Source of the DNA: Paenibacillus lutrae
GTDB lineage: Bacteria > Bacillota > Bacilli > Paenibacillales > NBRC-103111
Assembly: GCF_009757775.1 (NCBI RefSeq)
Contig: NZ_RHLK01000009.1
Span: 118,596 to 182,595 of the forward strand
DNA: 64,000 bases
Reading direction: 5' to 3'
Part shown: positions 35,005-42,817 of the stretch, piece after piece
Numbering within the stretch: the first letter of the stretch is position 1
Layout of the letters: each line of letters starts with the position of its first letter
Notes under the pieces: generated by a model
Told to the model about the DNA's origin: nothing
Database searches by the model: none
What the model saw: only the letters and a program-made list of their open reading frames with translations
Program-made: the position numbers and the translations under genes

Positions 35005-35040
35005 CCCCGGTCACTGAACAAAGTGACTCGGGGTATTTTT
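35005..35040 (+). terminator. Intrinsic terminator upstream of the M50-like protease gene
   Basis: CCCCGGTCACT pairs with AGTGACTCGGGG with one bulge, followed by TATTTTT. The rest of 34847-35186 holds only this and the next promoter. Confidence 0.8.
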
Positions 35041-35084
35041 GTACTATAATTAATTAACGTGATAAAGTTTTTTGCTTCCAAACT

Positions 35085-35114
35085 TTGAAATGCTTTTTCA
35101 ACATATGGTAAAAT
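35085..35114 (+). promoter_or_regulatory. Promoter of the M50-like protease gene
   Basis: TTGAAA (35085-35090), an 18-base spacer and TAAAAT (35109-35114). Confidence 0.55.
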
Positions 35115-35186
35115 ATCGCTATTGTACAAGAAGGAATCCGCCGATCCCCAAGGCGCAAGTCTTGTCTATACGCAAAGGAGAGAGCT

Positions 35187-36257
35187 ATGACTAAAAAATC
35201 AACAAAACTTCTTATTTTCCTAGCGGTCATTATCGTACTGCTTCTATTATTCCGGGTAGATTTATTGGAGGCGCTGTCAGCGGTTCTGGCATTCGCCGCT
35301 GCTGCCGCTGCCGCCCTGTTCATTCATGAGGCGGGACACGTCATAGGGGCTTTTATTACACGCAGGAAGGTGGTTTATTTCCGGTTAGGACCGTTTACTC
35401 TATCGGTCTTGGACAAGAAAATGTATTTTTCGATGAAAAATTTTTATTGGATAGGCCATGTGCTGGTCGATGTAGCGGAATTTCAAGACGATGAATCTTA
35501 CCGGGCGAATAATGCGAAGCAGTCTATCATTTTCATTCTGGGGCCGGTTGTCAGCATTCTGACGGGAGTGTTGGCTCTAACTGTTATCAAAGCAAGCTAC
35601 GATACCTTATTCGTCACGATGTTTGGGATAATATCTCTCGTTTACGGAGGAGGGACCCTGCTGTTCTCAGATGGCAGAATGGCGCGTAAAATGTCTGATC
35701 CGTCCAAAGCGCTGCTTTTTTACTGGAATGTGCTGTACTCGGTACCCGTGCCCCGCGAGAAAAGTCTGGCCTATTTACTGGAAGAGTCCGAAAGGTATTT
35801 ATTCAATAAATATATTCCCAACAAAAAGGCTATCGCCGACAATTTCGACGATCTGGCTGTTCTTTACTATGCCAAATATTTCAGTCAGATCAGCGGGGAG
35901 AATGGGATTAACCGGATTAATTTTATTGCCGTGATCAGGGAGGGATTCGAGGAAAATACTCTAAAGCGCCGCGAGAGAATTATGGGGATGCTTATCTTGT
36001 GTGAAGAAATCGTGCTGCTCAGCCTGGCGGGAGAAAAGGAAGAGGCTCAAGAGTTATTTGAGCTTATCGAGCATGAGAGTGAACTGCAGGAGGTATCCAA
36101 ACTCCGGATTAGAACGTATATGGAGCATTCCACCGTGATGGCGGCGCAATATTTTGCCAAGCGCAAAGAAATGAACGGCCGCGCAGAGGCTATACGCAAT
36201 GTATTCGATTACTATGAAGAGAGAATCTTGAAAGAGCAGGGGCTGTGGATTTCTTAA
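35187..36257 (+). CDS. Membrane-embedded zinc metalloprotease, M50 (site-2 protease)-like
   Basis: 356 residues, ATG with AAAGGAGAG upstream. Hydrophobic segments lie at about 7-28, 30-60, 110-135 and 138-158, and the zinc motif HEAGH (H47, E48, H51) sits inside the second, as in M50 proteases. The C-terminal 190 residues are soluble and helical. M50 enzymes cut membrane-bound substrates, often regulators. No anti-sigma factor or substrate is beside it. A non-proteolytic homologue cannot be excluded because the third zinc ligand is not obvious. Confidence 0.7.
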   Translation: MTKKSTKLLIFLAVIIVLLLLFRVDLLEALSAVLAFAAAAAAALFIHEAGHVIGAFITRRKVVYFRLGPFTLSVLDKKMYFSMKNFYWIGHVLVDVAEFQDDESYRANNAKQSIIFILGPVVSILTGVLALTVIKASYDTLFVTMFGIISLVYGGGTLLFSDGRMARKMSDPSKALLFYWNVLYSVPVPREKSLAYLLEESERYLFNKYIPNKKAIADNFDDLAVLYYAKYFSQISGENGINRINFIAVIREGFEENTLKRRERIMGMLILCEEIVLLSLAGEKEEAQELFELIEHESELQEVSKLRIRTYMEHSTVMAAQYFAKRKEMNGRAEAIRNVFDYYEERILKEQGLWIS

Positions 36258-36287
36258 GGTGCTGCCGTATTCGCCCGCTGTACTACG

Positions 36288-36324
36288 AACACCGCAATGT
36301 TGTCGGACATTGCGGTGTTTTTTT
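36288..36324 (+). terminator. Intrinsic terminator after the M50-like gene
   Basis: AACACCGCAATGT pairs perfectly with ACATTGCGGTGTT, followed by TTTTT. Confidence 0.92.
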
Positions 36325-36500
36325 GTGTAGATCGAAGAAAGAGGGTGAGGGGATTTGGCTGTGCTTTCAGCCACAGATGTTTTTTATTAATGAGAATGGG
36401 TAAAAATAAAAATAGCTCTTATACGGCGAATTTGTCGATTTTTATACATGAGCTTATTACGGGAGACAAAAGCCATTACCTAGGGATCGGGGGAATTAGA

Positions 36501-37319
36501 ATGAAATTAACTCATGAACAGCGGATTACTTTACATGGCTTTAATAATCTTACAAAGTCATTAAGCTTTAATATGTACGATATCTGCTATACGCGGACGA
36601 AGGAAGAGCGGGAAGCGTATATTGAATATATTGACGAGCAGTACAGTGCCGAGAGGCTGACGAAAATTCTGAACACCGTAACCGATATTATCGGCGCGAA
36701 TGTTCTGAACACCGCTCAGCAGGACTATGTGCCTCAAGGAGCGAGTGTGACGATGCTCGTCTCGGAAGGCCCTGTGATAGAAGTGCCGACGGAATCGTTT
36801 GACGAATCGCCGGGACCGCTGCCTGACAACGTGGTCATGCAGCTCGATAAGAGCCATATCACCGTGCATACGTATCCCGAGTATCATCCGGATGAAGGGA
36901 TCAGTACGTTTCGCGCGGACATTGATGTGTCGACCTGCGGAGAGATTTCTCCGCTTAAAGCGCTCAATTATCTGATTCATTCCTTCGATACGGACATCTT
37001 TACGATGGATTACCGGGTACGCGGTTTTACGAGAGACATTCACGGCCACAAGCTGTTTATCGACCATGAAATCACTTCGATCCAGAATTATATTCCCGAT
37101 AACGTCAAAGATACGTATGACATGATCGACGTCAACGTGTATCAGGAAAATATTTTCCATACGAAATGTAAACTGCGTAAATTTGATCTCAACAACTACT
37201 TGTTCGGATACACCAAGGATAAACTGACTCCGCAGGAGCAGCAGGAAATTACGGAAAGTCTCAAGCTGGAAATGGACGAGATTTTTTATGGGAAAAATAT
37301 CGTTCCTGCTAACGGTTAA
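36501..37319 (+). CDS. speD: S-adenosylmethionine decarboxylase proenzyme
   Basis: 272 residues from the ATG at 36501, preceded by a G-rich ribosome site; the frame open to 36297 has no support. The self-cleavage site is KSH with the serine at 118, which becomes the pyruvoyl group, and the [16 protein letters not shown] start and long C-terminal region fit the E. coli-type, about 270-residue class rather than the short Bacillus type. It makes decarboxylated SAM for spermidine synthesis. The gene is flanked by terminators and so is monocistronic. Confidence 0.95.
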   Translation: MKLTHEQRITLHGFNNLTKSLSFNMYDICYTRTKEEREAYIEYIDEQYSAERLTKILNTVTDIIGANVLNTAQQDYVPQGASVTMLVSEGPVIEVPTESFDESPGPLPDNVVMQLDKSHITVHTYPEYHPDEGISTFRADIDVSTCGEISPLKALNYLIHSFDTDIFTMDYRVRGFTRDIHGHKLFIDHEITSIQNYIPDNVKDTYDMIDVNVYQENIFHTKCKLRKFDLNNYLFGYTKDKLTPQEQQEITESLKLEMDEIFYGKNIVPANG

Positions 37320-37377
37320 GGGGCATGAACAATGGCGTGTGTGCTTAACAACTGCTGTTGAAGCCCAAGACCCAAAG

Positions 37378-37414
37378 AAGACACAGGAAGCCAAGCGGCT
37401 TCTGTGTCTTTTTT
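37378..37414 (+). terminator. Intrinsic terminator of speD
   Basis: AAGACACAGGAAGCC pairs with GGCTTCTGTGTCTT with one bulged G over an AAGC loop, followed by TTTT. Confidence 0.9.
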
Positions 37415-37533
37415 GAATCGGGAAGGTTGGTTCTATGAAGGGCGAGCCTAAACGAGCATCGAGCATCGAGCTTAATTGAGCTTAAATTCATGAAGCCCGG
37501 CTGAAGTTCGCCATGGGCTCCTGTGAGATTTGC

Positions 37534-38115
37534 CTACTCGTGGGAGATCAGTCCGAATTTGCCCAGCGGCCAGAAAGCGAGATCGGCTCGGCCGATGATC
37601 GTATCGTTCCGGATAAAACCGATACTGCTACTGCGGCTATCCTTACTGCCGGGACGATTGTCGCCAAGTACGAAGACAGTTCCTTCCGGTACCGTCTGCT
37701 CCGGGTAATTCAGATTGTTATAAGTCTTGCCGCTGGCTGCGGCGCTGGCAACGGCTTCTTTCAGGTAAGGCTCGTCCAGCGGTTCGCCATTGATGTAAAC
37801 CTGATCACCTTCGACTTTGACCTTCTCGCCAGGCAGGGCAACGATCCGTTTAATGTAATCTTCTCGCTCATTCGCATGAAAAATGATCACTTCGCCGCGT
37901 TTGGGCTCTGCAAAGTTATAGAGGACTTTGTTCACGATTAATTTCTCGTCCTCGGAGAAATTAGGTTCCATCGAGTCCCCGTTGATGATAAATGGGGCAA
38001 ACAGGAACCAGCGGACGACGACCACGCAAATGACGGCAATAAGAATCGCCCGAGTCCATTCCCAAACTTCATTCTTCTTTGTAGGTGCGGGTGTTTTTGT
38101 CTCTATTTGCTCCAT
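37534..38115 (-). CDS. Signal peptidase I
   Basis: 193 residues from the ATG at 38115, with GGAAGAA upstream. One N-terminal membrane anchor (about 21-44) is followed by catalytic Ser48 in NGDSMEPNF, catalytic Lys89 in YIKRIVALPGE, and GDNRPGSKDSR, all hallmark S26A motifs. It removes signal peptides at the outer face of the membrane. Bacilli usually have several such paralogues (Sip proteins). The family is certain; which paralogue is not. Confidence 0.96.
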   Translation of the reverse strand: MEQIETKTPAPTKKNEVWEWTRAILIAVICVVVVRWFLFAPFIINGDSMEPNFSEDEKLIVNKVLYNFAEPKRGEVIIFHANEREDYIKRIVALPGEKVKVEGDQVYINGEPLDEPYLKEAVASAAASGKTYNNLNYPEQTVPEGTVFVLGDNRPGSKDSRSSSIGFIRNDTIIGRADLAFWPLGKFGLISHE

Positions 38116-38250
38116 GCATTCTTCCAATCCTTTCGGCAAGTTAATAGGGAGAGATGAATTCGCAGCAGTGCGATCTGTTAAATAATGTAACATTACCGCC
38201 CGAGAAGATGCAAATGTTACCCGCAGCACAGCGCAAGCGGGATACATGTA

Positions 38251-38287
38251 AACAAGCTCTCCCGCATTACGGCAGCGAGAGAGCTCG
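38251..38287 (-). terminator. Hairpin between the DsbA-family and signal peptidase genes
   Basis: AGCTCTCCCGC can pair with GCGAGAGAGCT with one internal mismatch. It would lie after the DsbA-family gene on the minus strand; the T tract is weak. Confidence 0.4.
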
Positions 38288-38312
38288 TTATTGAAGGTAT
38301 TTGGATCAGAAT

Positions 38313-38347
38313 TAGATGTTAGATGTTAGATGTTAGGTGTTAGGTGT
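38313..38347. repeat. Heptanucleotide tandem repeat
   Basis: Five head-to-tail 7-mers: three TAGATGT then two TAGGTGT, about 50 bases after the stop of the DsbA-family gene on the minus strand. It lies in non-coding DNA and may vary in copy number. Confidence 0.85.
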
Positions 38348-38395
38348 AAGGAAAAGATTACGTGATCTTTATCGCTGCTAAAATTTAACGTGCCA

Positions 38396-39121
38396 TCATT
38401 TCTTCGGAGGAACGCCGCAGACGCCGTCTGAGCAAGCTTCATCCGCCGCTTCGCTGGAAGCATCGTTCACCAGGGTGAGGGATGGTTTTACTTCATCCCA
38501 TGCTTTTTGCAGGGCTTGTACGAACACTTCGCTAGGCTGTGCGCCGGATACGCCGTATTTGCGGTTGATCACGAAGAAAGGGACCCCGCTGATTCCAAGG
38601 TCAGCGCCTTCCTGTTCGTCCGCGCGGACTTCCTGCGTAAACTGGTCCCCTGCGAGAACTTGGGCTGCTTCGTTCTTGTCCAGTCCGATCTCCGCCGCCA
38701 ATGCGGCAAGCGTATCCCGGTCGCCGAGATGTTGGTTATCGGTGAAGTAAGCCTTGAGCAGAAGTTCGGTCATTTCATGCGCTTTGCCGTGCTGGCCGGC
38801 GTAATGCGCCAGGCGGTGAGCATCGAACGTATTCGTAGGAATAAGCGTGTCCATCCGGTAAGTCAGTCCGACCCCGGCAGCTTGTTCTGTCATATTGGCA
38901 TTGGCGGCCTCTGCCTGCTCGATACTCATTCCGTATTTAGAAGCCAGTATTTCGGCCATACTACGATTGATATCACGCGGGGAATTCGGGTCCAGCTCAT
39001 AACTGCGGTAGACGACTTCGATTTCATCCTTGTGGGCGAATTGCTCCAGCGCTTCCTCAAAACGGCGTTTGCCGATATAGCAGAACGGGCACACAAAATC
39101 AGACCAGATTTCAACTTTCAT
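38396..39121 (-). CDS. DsbA-family oxidoreductase (FrnE-like)
   Basis: 241 residues, ATG at 39121 with GGAGGTG upstream. The redox motif CPFC (C11, C14) opens the thioredoxin fold, with GISGVPFFVINRKYGVSGAQ near residue 180 providing the cis-proline loop. FrnE-type proteins are cytoplasmic thiol oxidoreductases or isomerases linked to oxidative stress; no signal peptide is present. The cysteine-rich tail (ADEACSDGVCGVPPKK) is unusual and could bind metal or form a second disulfide. Confidence 0.88.
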   Translation of the reverse strand: MKVEIWSDFVCPFCYIGKRRFEEALEQFAHKDEIEVVYRSYELDPNSPRDINRSMAEILASKYGMSIEQAEAANANMTEQAAGVGLTYRMDTLIPTNTFDAHRLAHYAGQHGKAHEMTELLLKAYFTDNQHLGDRDTLAALAAEIGLDKNEAAQVLAGDQFTQEVRADEQEGADLGISGVPFFVINRKYGVSGAQPSEVFVQALQKAWDEVKPSLTLVNDASSEAADEACSDGVCGVPPKK

Positions 39122-39323
39122 TTAAACGAGCACCTCCGGTTGGTTATATAAGGTAAAGCCATGGGGCAGGCTCCGGTGGAACCCGCTTCGGGCAGAAATC
39201 ATGTATACAATCAGAACGGTCTTTCCAACCATTATTATACGGTCCGGGGTATATGAAAGCAAACAGCTAATAAGGCATATCGGCTTATTTACGGGCATTT
39301 GAGGCGCAGGGCAGGAACTTCTC

Positions 39324-39358
39324 TTGACATTGCGAACTGTTATTAATAAAATAACAGT
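39324..39358 (+). promoter_or_regulatory. Promoter overlapped by a palindromic operator
   Basis: TTGACA (39324-39329), 17 bases, TAAAAT (39347-39352). The -10 box sits inside the palindrome ACTGTTATT-AATAA-AATAACAGT (39336-39358, 9-base arms matching perfectly). A repressor bound here would block RNA polymerase. The transcript reads toward the old-yellow-enzyme gene after about 120 bases; the rest of 39122-39481 shows no gene. Confidence 0.7.
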
Positions 39359-39481
39359 CATAGCGTATCCACAAAGCCGTCTGCATTCAGAAACATGGTT
39401 GATTGAGGCTGGCCGGAGGGTGTCTAGAGCTTTACATTCCAAGATCAGACTTATTTGCACATAGATTGAGGAGGCCAAACT

Positions 39482-40603
39482 TTGAATACCAAATATGCAC
39501 CTTTATTCGAGAACTTCACATTTAACAAAGGCATTTCACTTAAAAACCGCGTGGTCATGGCTCCAATGACGAACTATTCGTCCAATGAAGACGGAACGGT
39601 ATCGGATGCGGAGATTGCTTATTATGAGCGCAGATCCGGCGGAGCGGGTATGGTTATTACAGCTTGTACCTTCGTTACGCCAAACGGCCAAGGCTTCCCG
39701 GGTGAATTCGCGGGGGACCGGGATGAAATGATTCCAAGCTTGAAGCGGCTGGCTTCTTCTATCCAGAAGAAGGGAGCGAAGGCAGTCCTCCAAATATTCC
39801 ATGGCGGCCGTTCTTGCCCTCCGGAGCTGGTACCGGGCGGTGACATCGTGAGCGCTAGTGCTGTTGCGGAGGAAAAGGCCGGAAGCCCGGTTCCCCGAGC
39901 TTTGACTGAATCGGAGATTGAAGCGATTATCCGGGACTTCGGCGAGACGACCCGACGTGCTATCGAGGCGGGTTATGACGGGATCGAGATTCATGGAGCG
40001 AATGGATATCTGATCCAGCAGTTCTTCTCCCCGCACTCCAACCGTAGAGAAGACAAGTGGGGCGGCAGCGTAGAGCGCCGGATGGCGTTCCCGCTGGCGA
40101 TTGTCGATGAAGTGAACCGCGTCGTGGCCGAGCATGCGAAGCACCCGTTCCTCGTAGGCTATCGTTTCTCCCCAGAAGAAGCAGAGACTCCGGGCATTAC
40201 CATGGACGATACGCTCAAGCTGGTGGATGCACTGGCAGATAAAAACCTGGATTACCTGCACGTATCCCTGATGGACTTCTGGTCGACTCCGAGAAGCGGT
40301 GCGGACACGGACAGACCCCGCATAGAGATAATTAAGGAATTGGCGGCAGACCGTGTGCCCATTATCGGTGTGGGTTCGATTCATAGTGCGGATGAGGCGC
40401 AGCAAGCATTAGCAACGGGCGTTCCTCTAATTGCGCTGGGCCGCGAGCTGATTATGGAGCCGGATTGGGTACAGAAAGTGGAGGAAGGCCGGGAGTCCGA
40501 AATCCGGGTAACGGTGAGCAGAGAAGACCAGGAACGCCTGGTTATTCCAGGGCCGCTGTGGAATGGCATTATCCATACACCAGGATGGTTCCCGGTTGTT
40601 TAA
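39482..40603 (+). CDS. NADH:flavin oxidoreductase, old yellow enzyme family
   Basis: 373 residues, TTG start with GAGGAGG at about 39469-39475. The TIM-barrel motifs NRVVMAPMTN, HGGRS, the EIHGANGYLIQQFFSP segment that carries the His/Asn flavin-substrate pair, and GVGSIHSADEA are typical of OYE/YqiG-type enzymes. They bind FMN and reduce activated C=C bonds or nitro compounds with NAD(P)H. The operator-overlapped promoter upstream suggests induction by an electrophile or oxidant. Confidence 0.93.
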   Translation: MNTKYAPLFENFTFNKGISLKNRVVMAPMTNYSSNEDGTVSDAEIAYYERRSGGAGMVITACTFVTPNGQGFPGEFAGDRDEMIPSLKRLASSIQKKGAKAVLQIFHGGRSCPPELVPGGDIVSASAVAEEKAGSPVPRALTESEIEAIIRDFGETTRRAIEAGYDGIEIHGANGYLIQQFFSPHSNRREDKWGGSVERRMAFPLAIVDEVNRVVAEHAKHPFLVGYRFSPEEAETPGITMDDTLKLVDALADKNLDYLHVSLMDFWSTPRSGADTDRPRIEIIKELAADRVPIIGVGSIHSADEAQQALATGVPLIALGRELIMEPDWVQKVEEGRESEIRVTVSREDQERLVIPGPLWNGIIHTPGWFPVV

Positions 40604-40650
40604 GAGGTAAGAATGCTAGTGGATGTGCAAGTTCAAGTGCACATCATATA

Positions 40651-40712
40651 AACAAGGAAAAGGATCGTCCCAAGTCATTGCATATGACGAAGGCGATCCT
40701 TTTCCTTGTTGT
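40651..40712. terminator. Long inverted repeat between convergent genes
   Basis: A 17-base arm (40651-40667) matches its inverted copy (40694-40710) perfectly, with an inner GTCAT/ATGAC stem. Poly-purine/pyrimidine ends let it stop transcription from both the OYE gene and mqnD. Confidence 0.75.
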
Positions 40713-40812
40713 GAATTGTGAATTTCCTTGTTGAAGATTCGTTTGTCGGATTGGTGAGTTCAGGCAATGCCCGAATTCATCCTGGAACTCATTTTTGAAC
40801 TCATTCTTGGAC

Positions 40813-41664
40813 TCATCCTTGCTCGGCCGGTGAATCCAGACGCAGCGCCCGCAAATCCATGGCGGGCACCAGCCCTTCCCTGGCCGCCCTGCCGAGCAGA
40901 GCTTCGACTGCCGCGTAGCCGTCTTCACCGAGGTTCCGGGTGAATTCGTTGACGTACAGCGCGATGTGAGCTTCGGCCACATCGGCGGACATCTCCTGCG
41001 CGTGCCGGAGCACGTACTCCTGCGACGCTGCGGGATGGGCCCACGCGTACTCGACGGAGGAACGGATCCATCCGGCGATGGCCGCCAGATCCAGCGAGCG
41101 GTGGGCGATAATCGCGCCCAGCGGGATCGGCAGCCCCGTATCGGACTCCCACCAGCTGCCGAGGTCGGTCAGCAGGTCGAGGCCGTACGACGGGTAGGTG
41201 AAGCGGGCCTCATGGATGACGAGGCCCGCATCGATCTTGCCGTCGCGGACGGCAGGCATGATCTCGTGGAACGGCATTACGACGATCTCGCCTACGCCGC
41301 CGGGCACCTGCTGCGCAGCCCAGAGCCGGAACAGCAGGTAGGCGGTCGACCGCTCGCTCGGAACGGCAACGCGCTTGCCGGACAGCGAGGCGGGGTCTGC
41401 CGAGCCTTTGGACAGCACCAGCGGTCCGCAGCCCCGGCCAAGCGCTCCTCCGCACGGGAGCAGCGCGTATTCCGGCCGCACCCAGGGCAGGGCGGCGTAA
41501 GAGATTTTCATCATTTCAGGACCGCCGGGCTCAGCCGCCAGAGTATTCGTTATATCAATATCCGCGTAAGTCACGTCAAATGAAGGTGCACCGGGCACCA
41601 GGCCATGAACCAGCGCGTGAAATACGAAGGTGTCATTCGGACATGGAGAATAAGCGATTTTCAT
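40813..41664 (-). CDS. mqnD: 1,4-dihydroxy-6-naphthoate synthase (menaquinone, futalosine pathway)
   Basis: 283 residues, ATG at 41664 with GGAGG upstream inside the end of mqnB. The N-terminus KIAYSPCPNDTFVFHAL and the SYAALPWVRPEYALLPCGGALG and VPSERSTAYLLFRLWAA blocks are typical of MqnD, a periplasmic-binding-protein-like enzyme that converts cyclic dehypoxanthine futalosine to 1,4-dihydroxy-6-naphthoate. Adjacent to mqnB with no gap, so translated together. The segment is clearly more GC-rich than the flanks. Confidence 0.95.
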   Translation of the reverse strand: MKIAYSPCPNDTFVFHALVHGLVPGAPSFDVTYADIDITNTLAAEPGGPEMMKISYAALPWVRPEYALLPCGGALGRGCGPLVLSKGSADPASLSGKRVAVPSERSTAYLLFRLWAAQQVPGGVGEIVVMPFHEIMPAVRDGKIDAGLVIHEARFTYPSYGLDLLTDLGSWWESDTGLPIPLGAIIAHRSLDLAAIAGWIRSSVEYAWAHPAASQEYVLRHAQEMSADVAEAHIALYVNEFTRNLGEDGYAAVEALLGRAAREGLVPAMDLRALRLDSPAEQG

Positions 41665-42357
41665 TTATAGGACCTCCCGTAAAATTGAGCTTGCTTGTTC
41701 GAGCGCGGCGAGAGCATCCTGGATCCGCCACGCGGCTTTGTCGCGCGGACCTACCGCGTTCGAAATCGCGCGGATTTCGAGCGCGGGGACTCCGCTGCTA
41801 TAGGCGGCGCTGGCTACGCCAAAGCCTTCCATCCCTTCGGCGGCAGCGCCGGGGATACGGGCGGCCAGCTCCCGCGCGGCCTCTGCTGTCCCTGTGACGG
41901 TGGACAGTGTGAGCACGGCGCCCATGCCGGCCGGAAGGCCGCCTGCGCGCAGAGCTTCCGCGACCCGGCCGGCAAGAGCGGCATGGGCGGGGACGCGGGC
42001 CGTGCCGAAGCCGAGCTCGTCCAGGCTGATGAACCCGTCCGGGCTCTGCGCTCCCAGGTCTGCTGCGATGATCTCGCTCGATACTACGAGCGACCCGATC
42101 TCCGCCCGGCCCTGGAAGCCTCCGGCGATGCCCATGTTGATGACTAAGCCGTAGCTGCCTGCGGCCAGCGCGGACGTGGTAGCAATGGCGGCGGCCACAG
42201 GCCCGACGCCGGCTATCGCCACGTCGAACCGGGGCTCGCCCTGCAGGCCGCGAAGTACGGCTTCCTGCTCGGCCGCAACCGGAGTCATGATCAGGATGCG
42301 GCTGCTTTGCGCAGGACCAGGCTGCTCTTGGTCCCGCTTTTCTGAGTATGCATTCAT
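41665..42357 (-). CDS. mqnB: Futalosine hydrolase (menaquinone, futalosine pathway)
   Basis: 230 residues from the ATG at 42357, with AAAGGAG upstream (spacing about 11, rather long); an upstream ATG at 42411 is the alternative. The nucleosidase fold is seen in LIMTPVAAEQEAVLRGL, the GMAGGF-like NMGIAGGFQGRAEIGSLV, and the EGMEGFGVASAAYSSGVP active-site block. It removes the base from futalosine. With mqnD this marks the futalosine route to menaquinone; mqnA, mqnC and mqnE are not in the window. Confidence 0.92.
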   Translation of the reverse strand: MNAYSEKRDQEQPGPAQSSRILIMTPVAAEQEAVLRGLQGEPRFDVAIAGVGPVAAAIATTSALAAGSYGLVINMGIAGGFQGRAEIGSLVVSSEIIAADLGAQSPDGFISLDELGFGTARVPAHAALAGRVAEALRAGGLPAGMGAVLTLSTVTGTAEAARELAARIPGAAAEGMEGFGVASAAYSSGVPALEIRAISNAVGPRDKAAWRIQDALAALEQASSILREVL

Positions 42358-42817
42358 ATGAGCGGTGTCTCCTTTAGTTAAAAGGCTGGTTATCTTTGAA
42401 TGTGGCATCAAAGCTTTCTTCTTTTAGGTTATCGCTATCTAAGCAGTGTGTAAAGCTGCAGGGGGGATTGCGATTGGAAGCGGGCTGAAGTGTTAATCTC
42501 TTACGGATCAGCTTAGGATTGACGTCATCTAGTATTCTCCGGTATGGTATAAGAGAGATATGACAAAAATTACATATTAATTGAAGAGTTTTATTCACCT
42601 TAAGATTAGGGTTGTCTATTCTTCGTCTAACTCAGAACCGGATAGTTTAGAACGTTAGGGGACATCTGTCTTCTGGCGTTCTTTTACACGCCCGCTTTGG
42701 GGGAGTCCTTGCTTCCTACTTTATCCATTGTTTTGAGGAATTTATATGAAACTTGGTCCGGGCGGTGCCGTATGTGCAGGTAGATAAATAGACAGATAAA
42801 TAGAAGGAGGCTGCAGG
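42358..42817 (+). other. 460-base region between divergent mqnB and TPR genes
   Basis: No gene is supported. It contains a hairpin at 42649-42685 in the leader of the TPR gene and the ribosome site of that gene (GGAGG at 42806-42810). No convincing promoter was found on either strand. Confidence 0.4.
42649..42685 (+). terminator. Terminator-like hairpin in the leader of the TPR gene
   Basis: A 16-base arm starting AGAACGTTAGGGGACA (42649-42664) pairs with TGTCTTCTGGCGTTCT (42667-42682) including several G-T pairs, followed by TTT. It could be an attenuator, or end a short upstream transcript. Confidence 0.5.
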
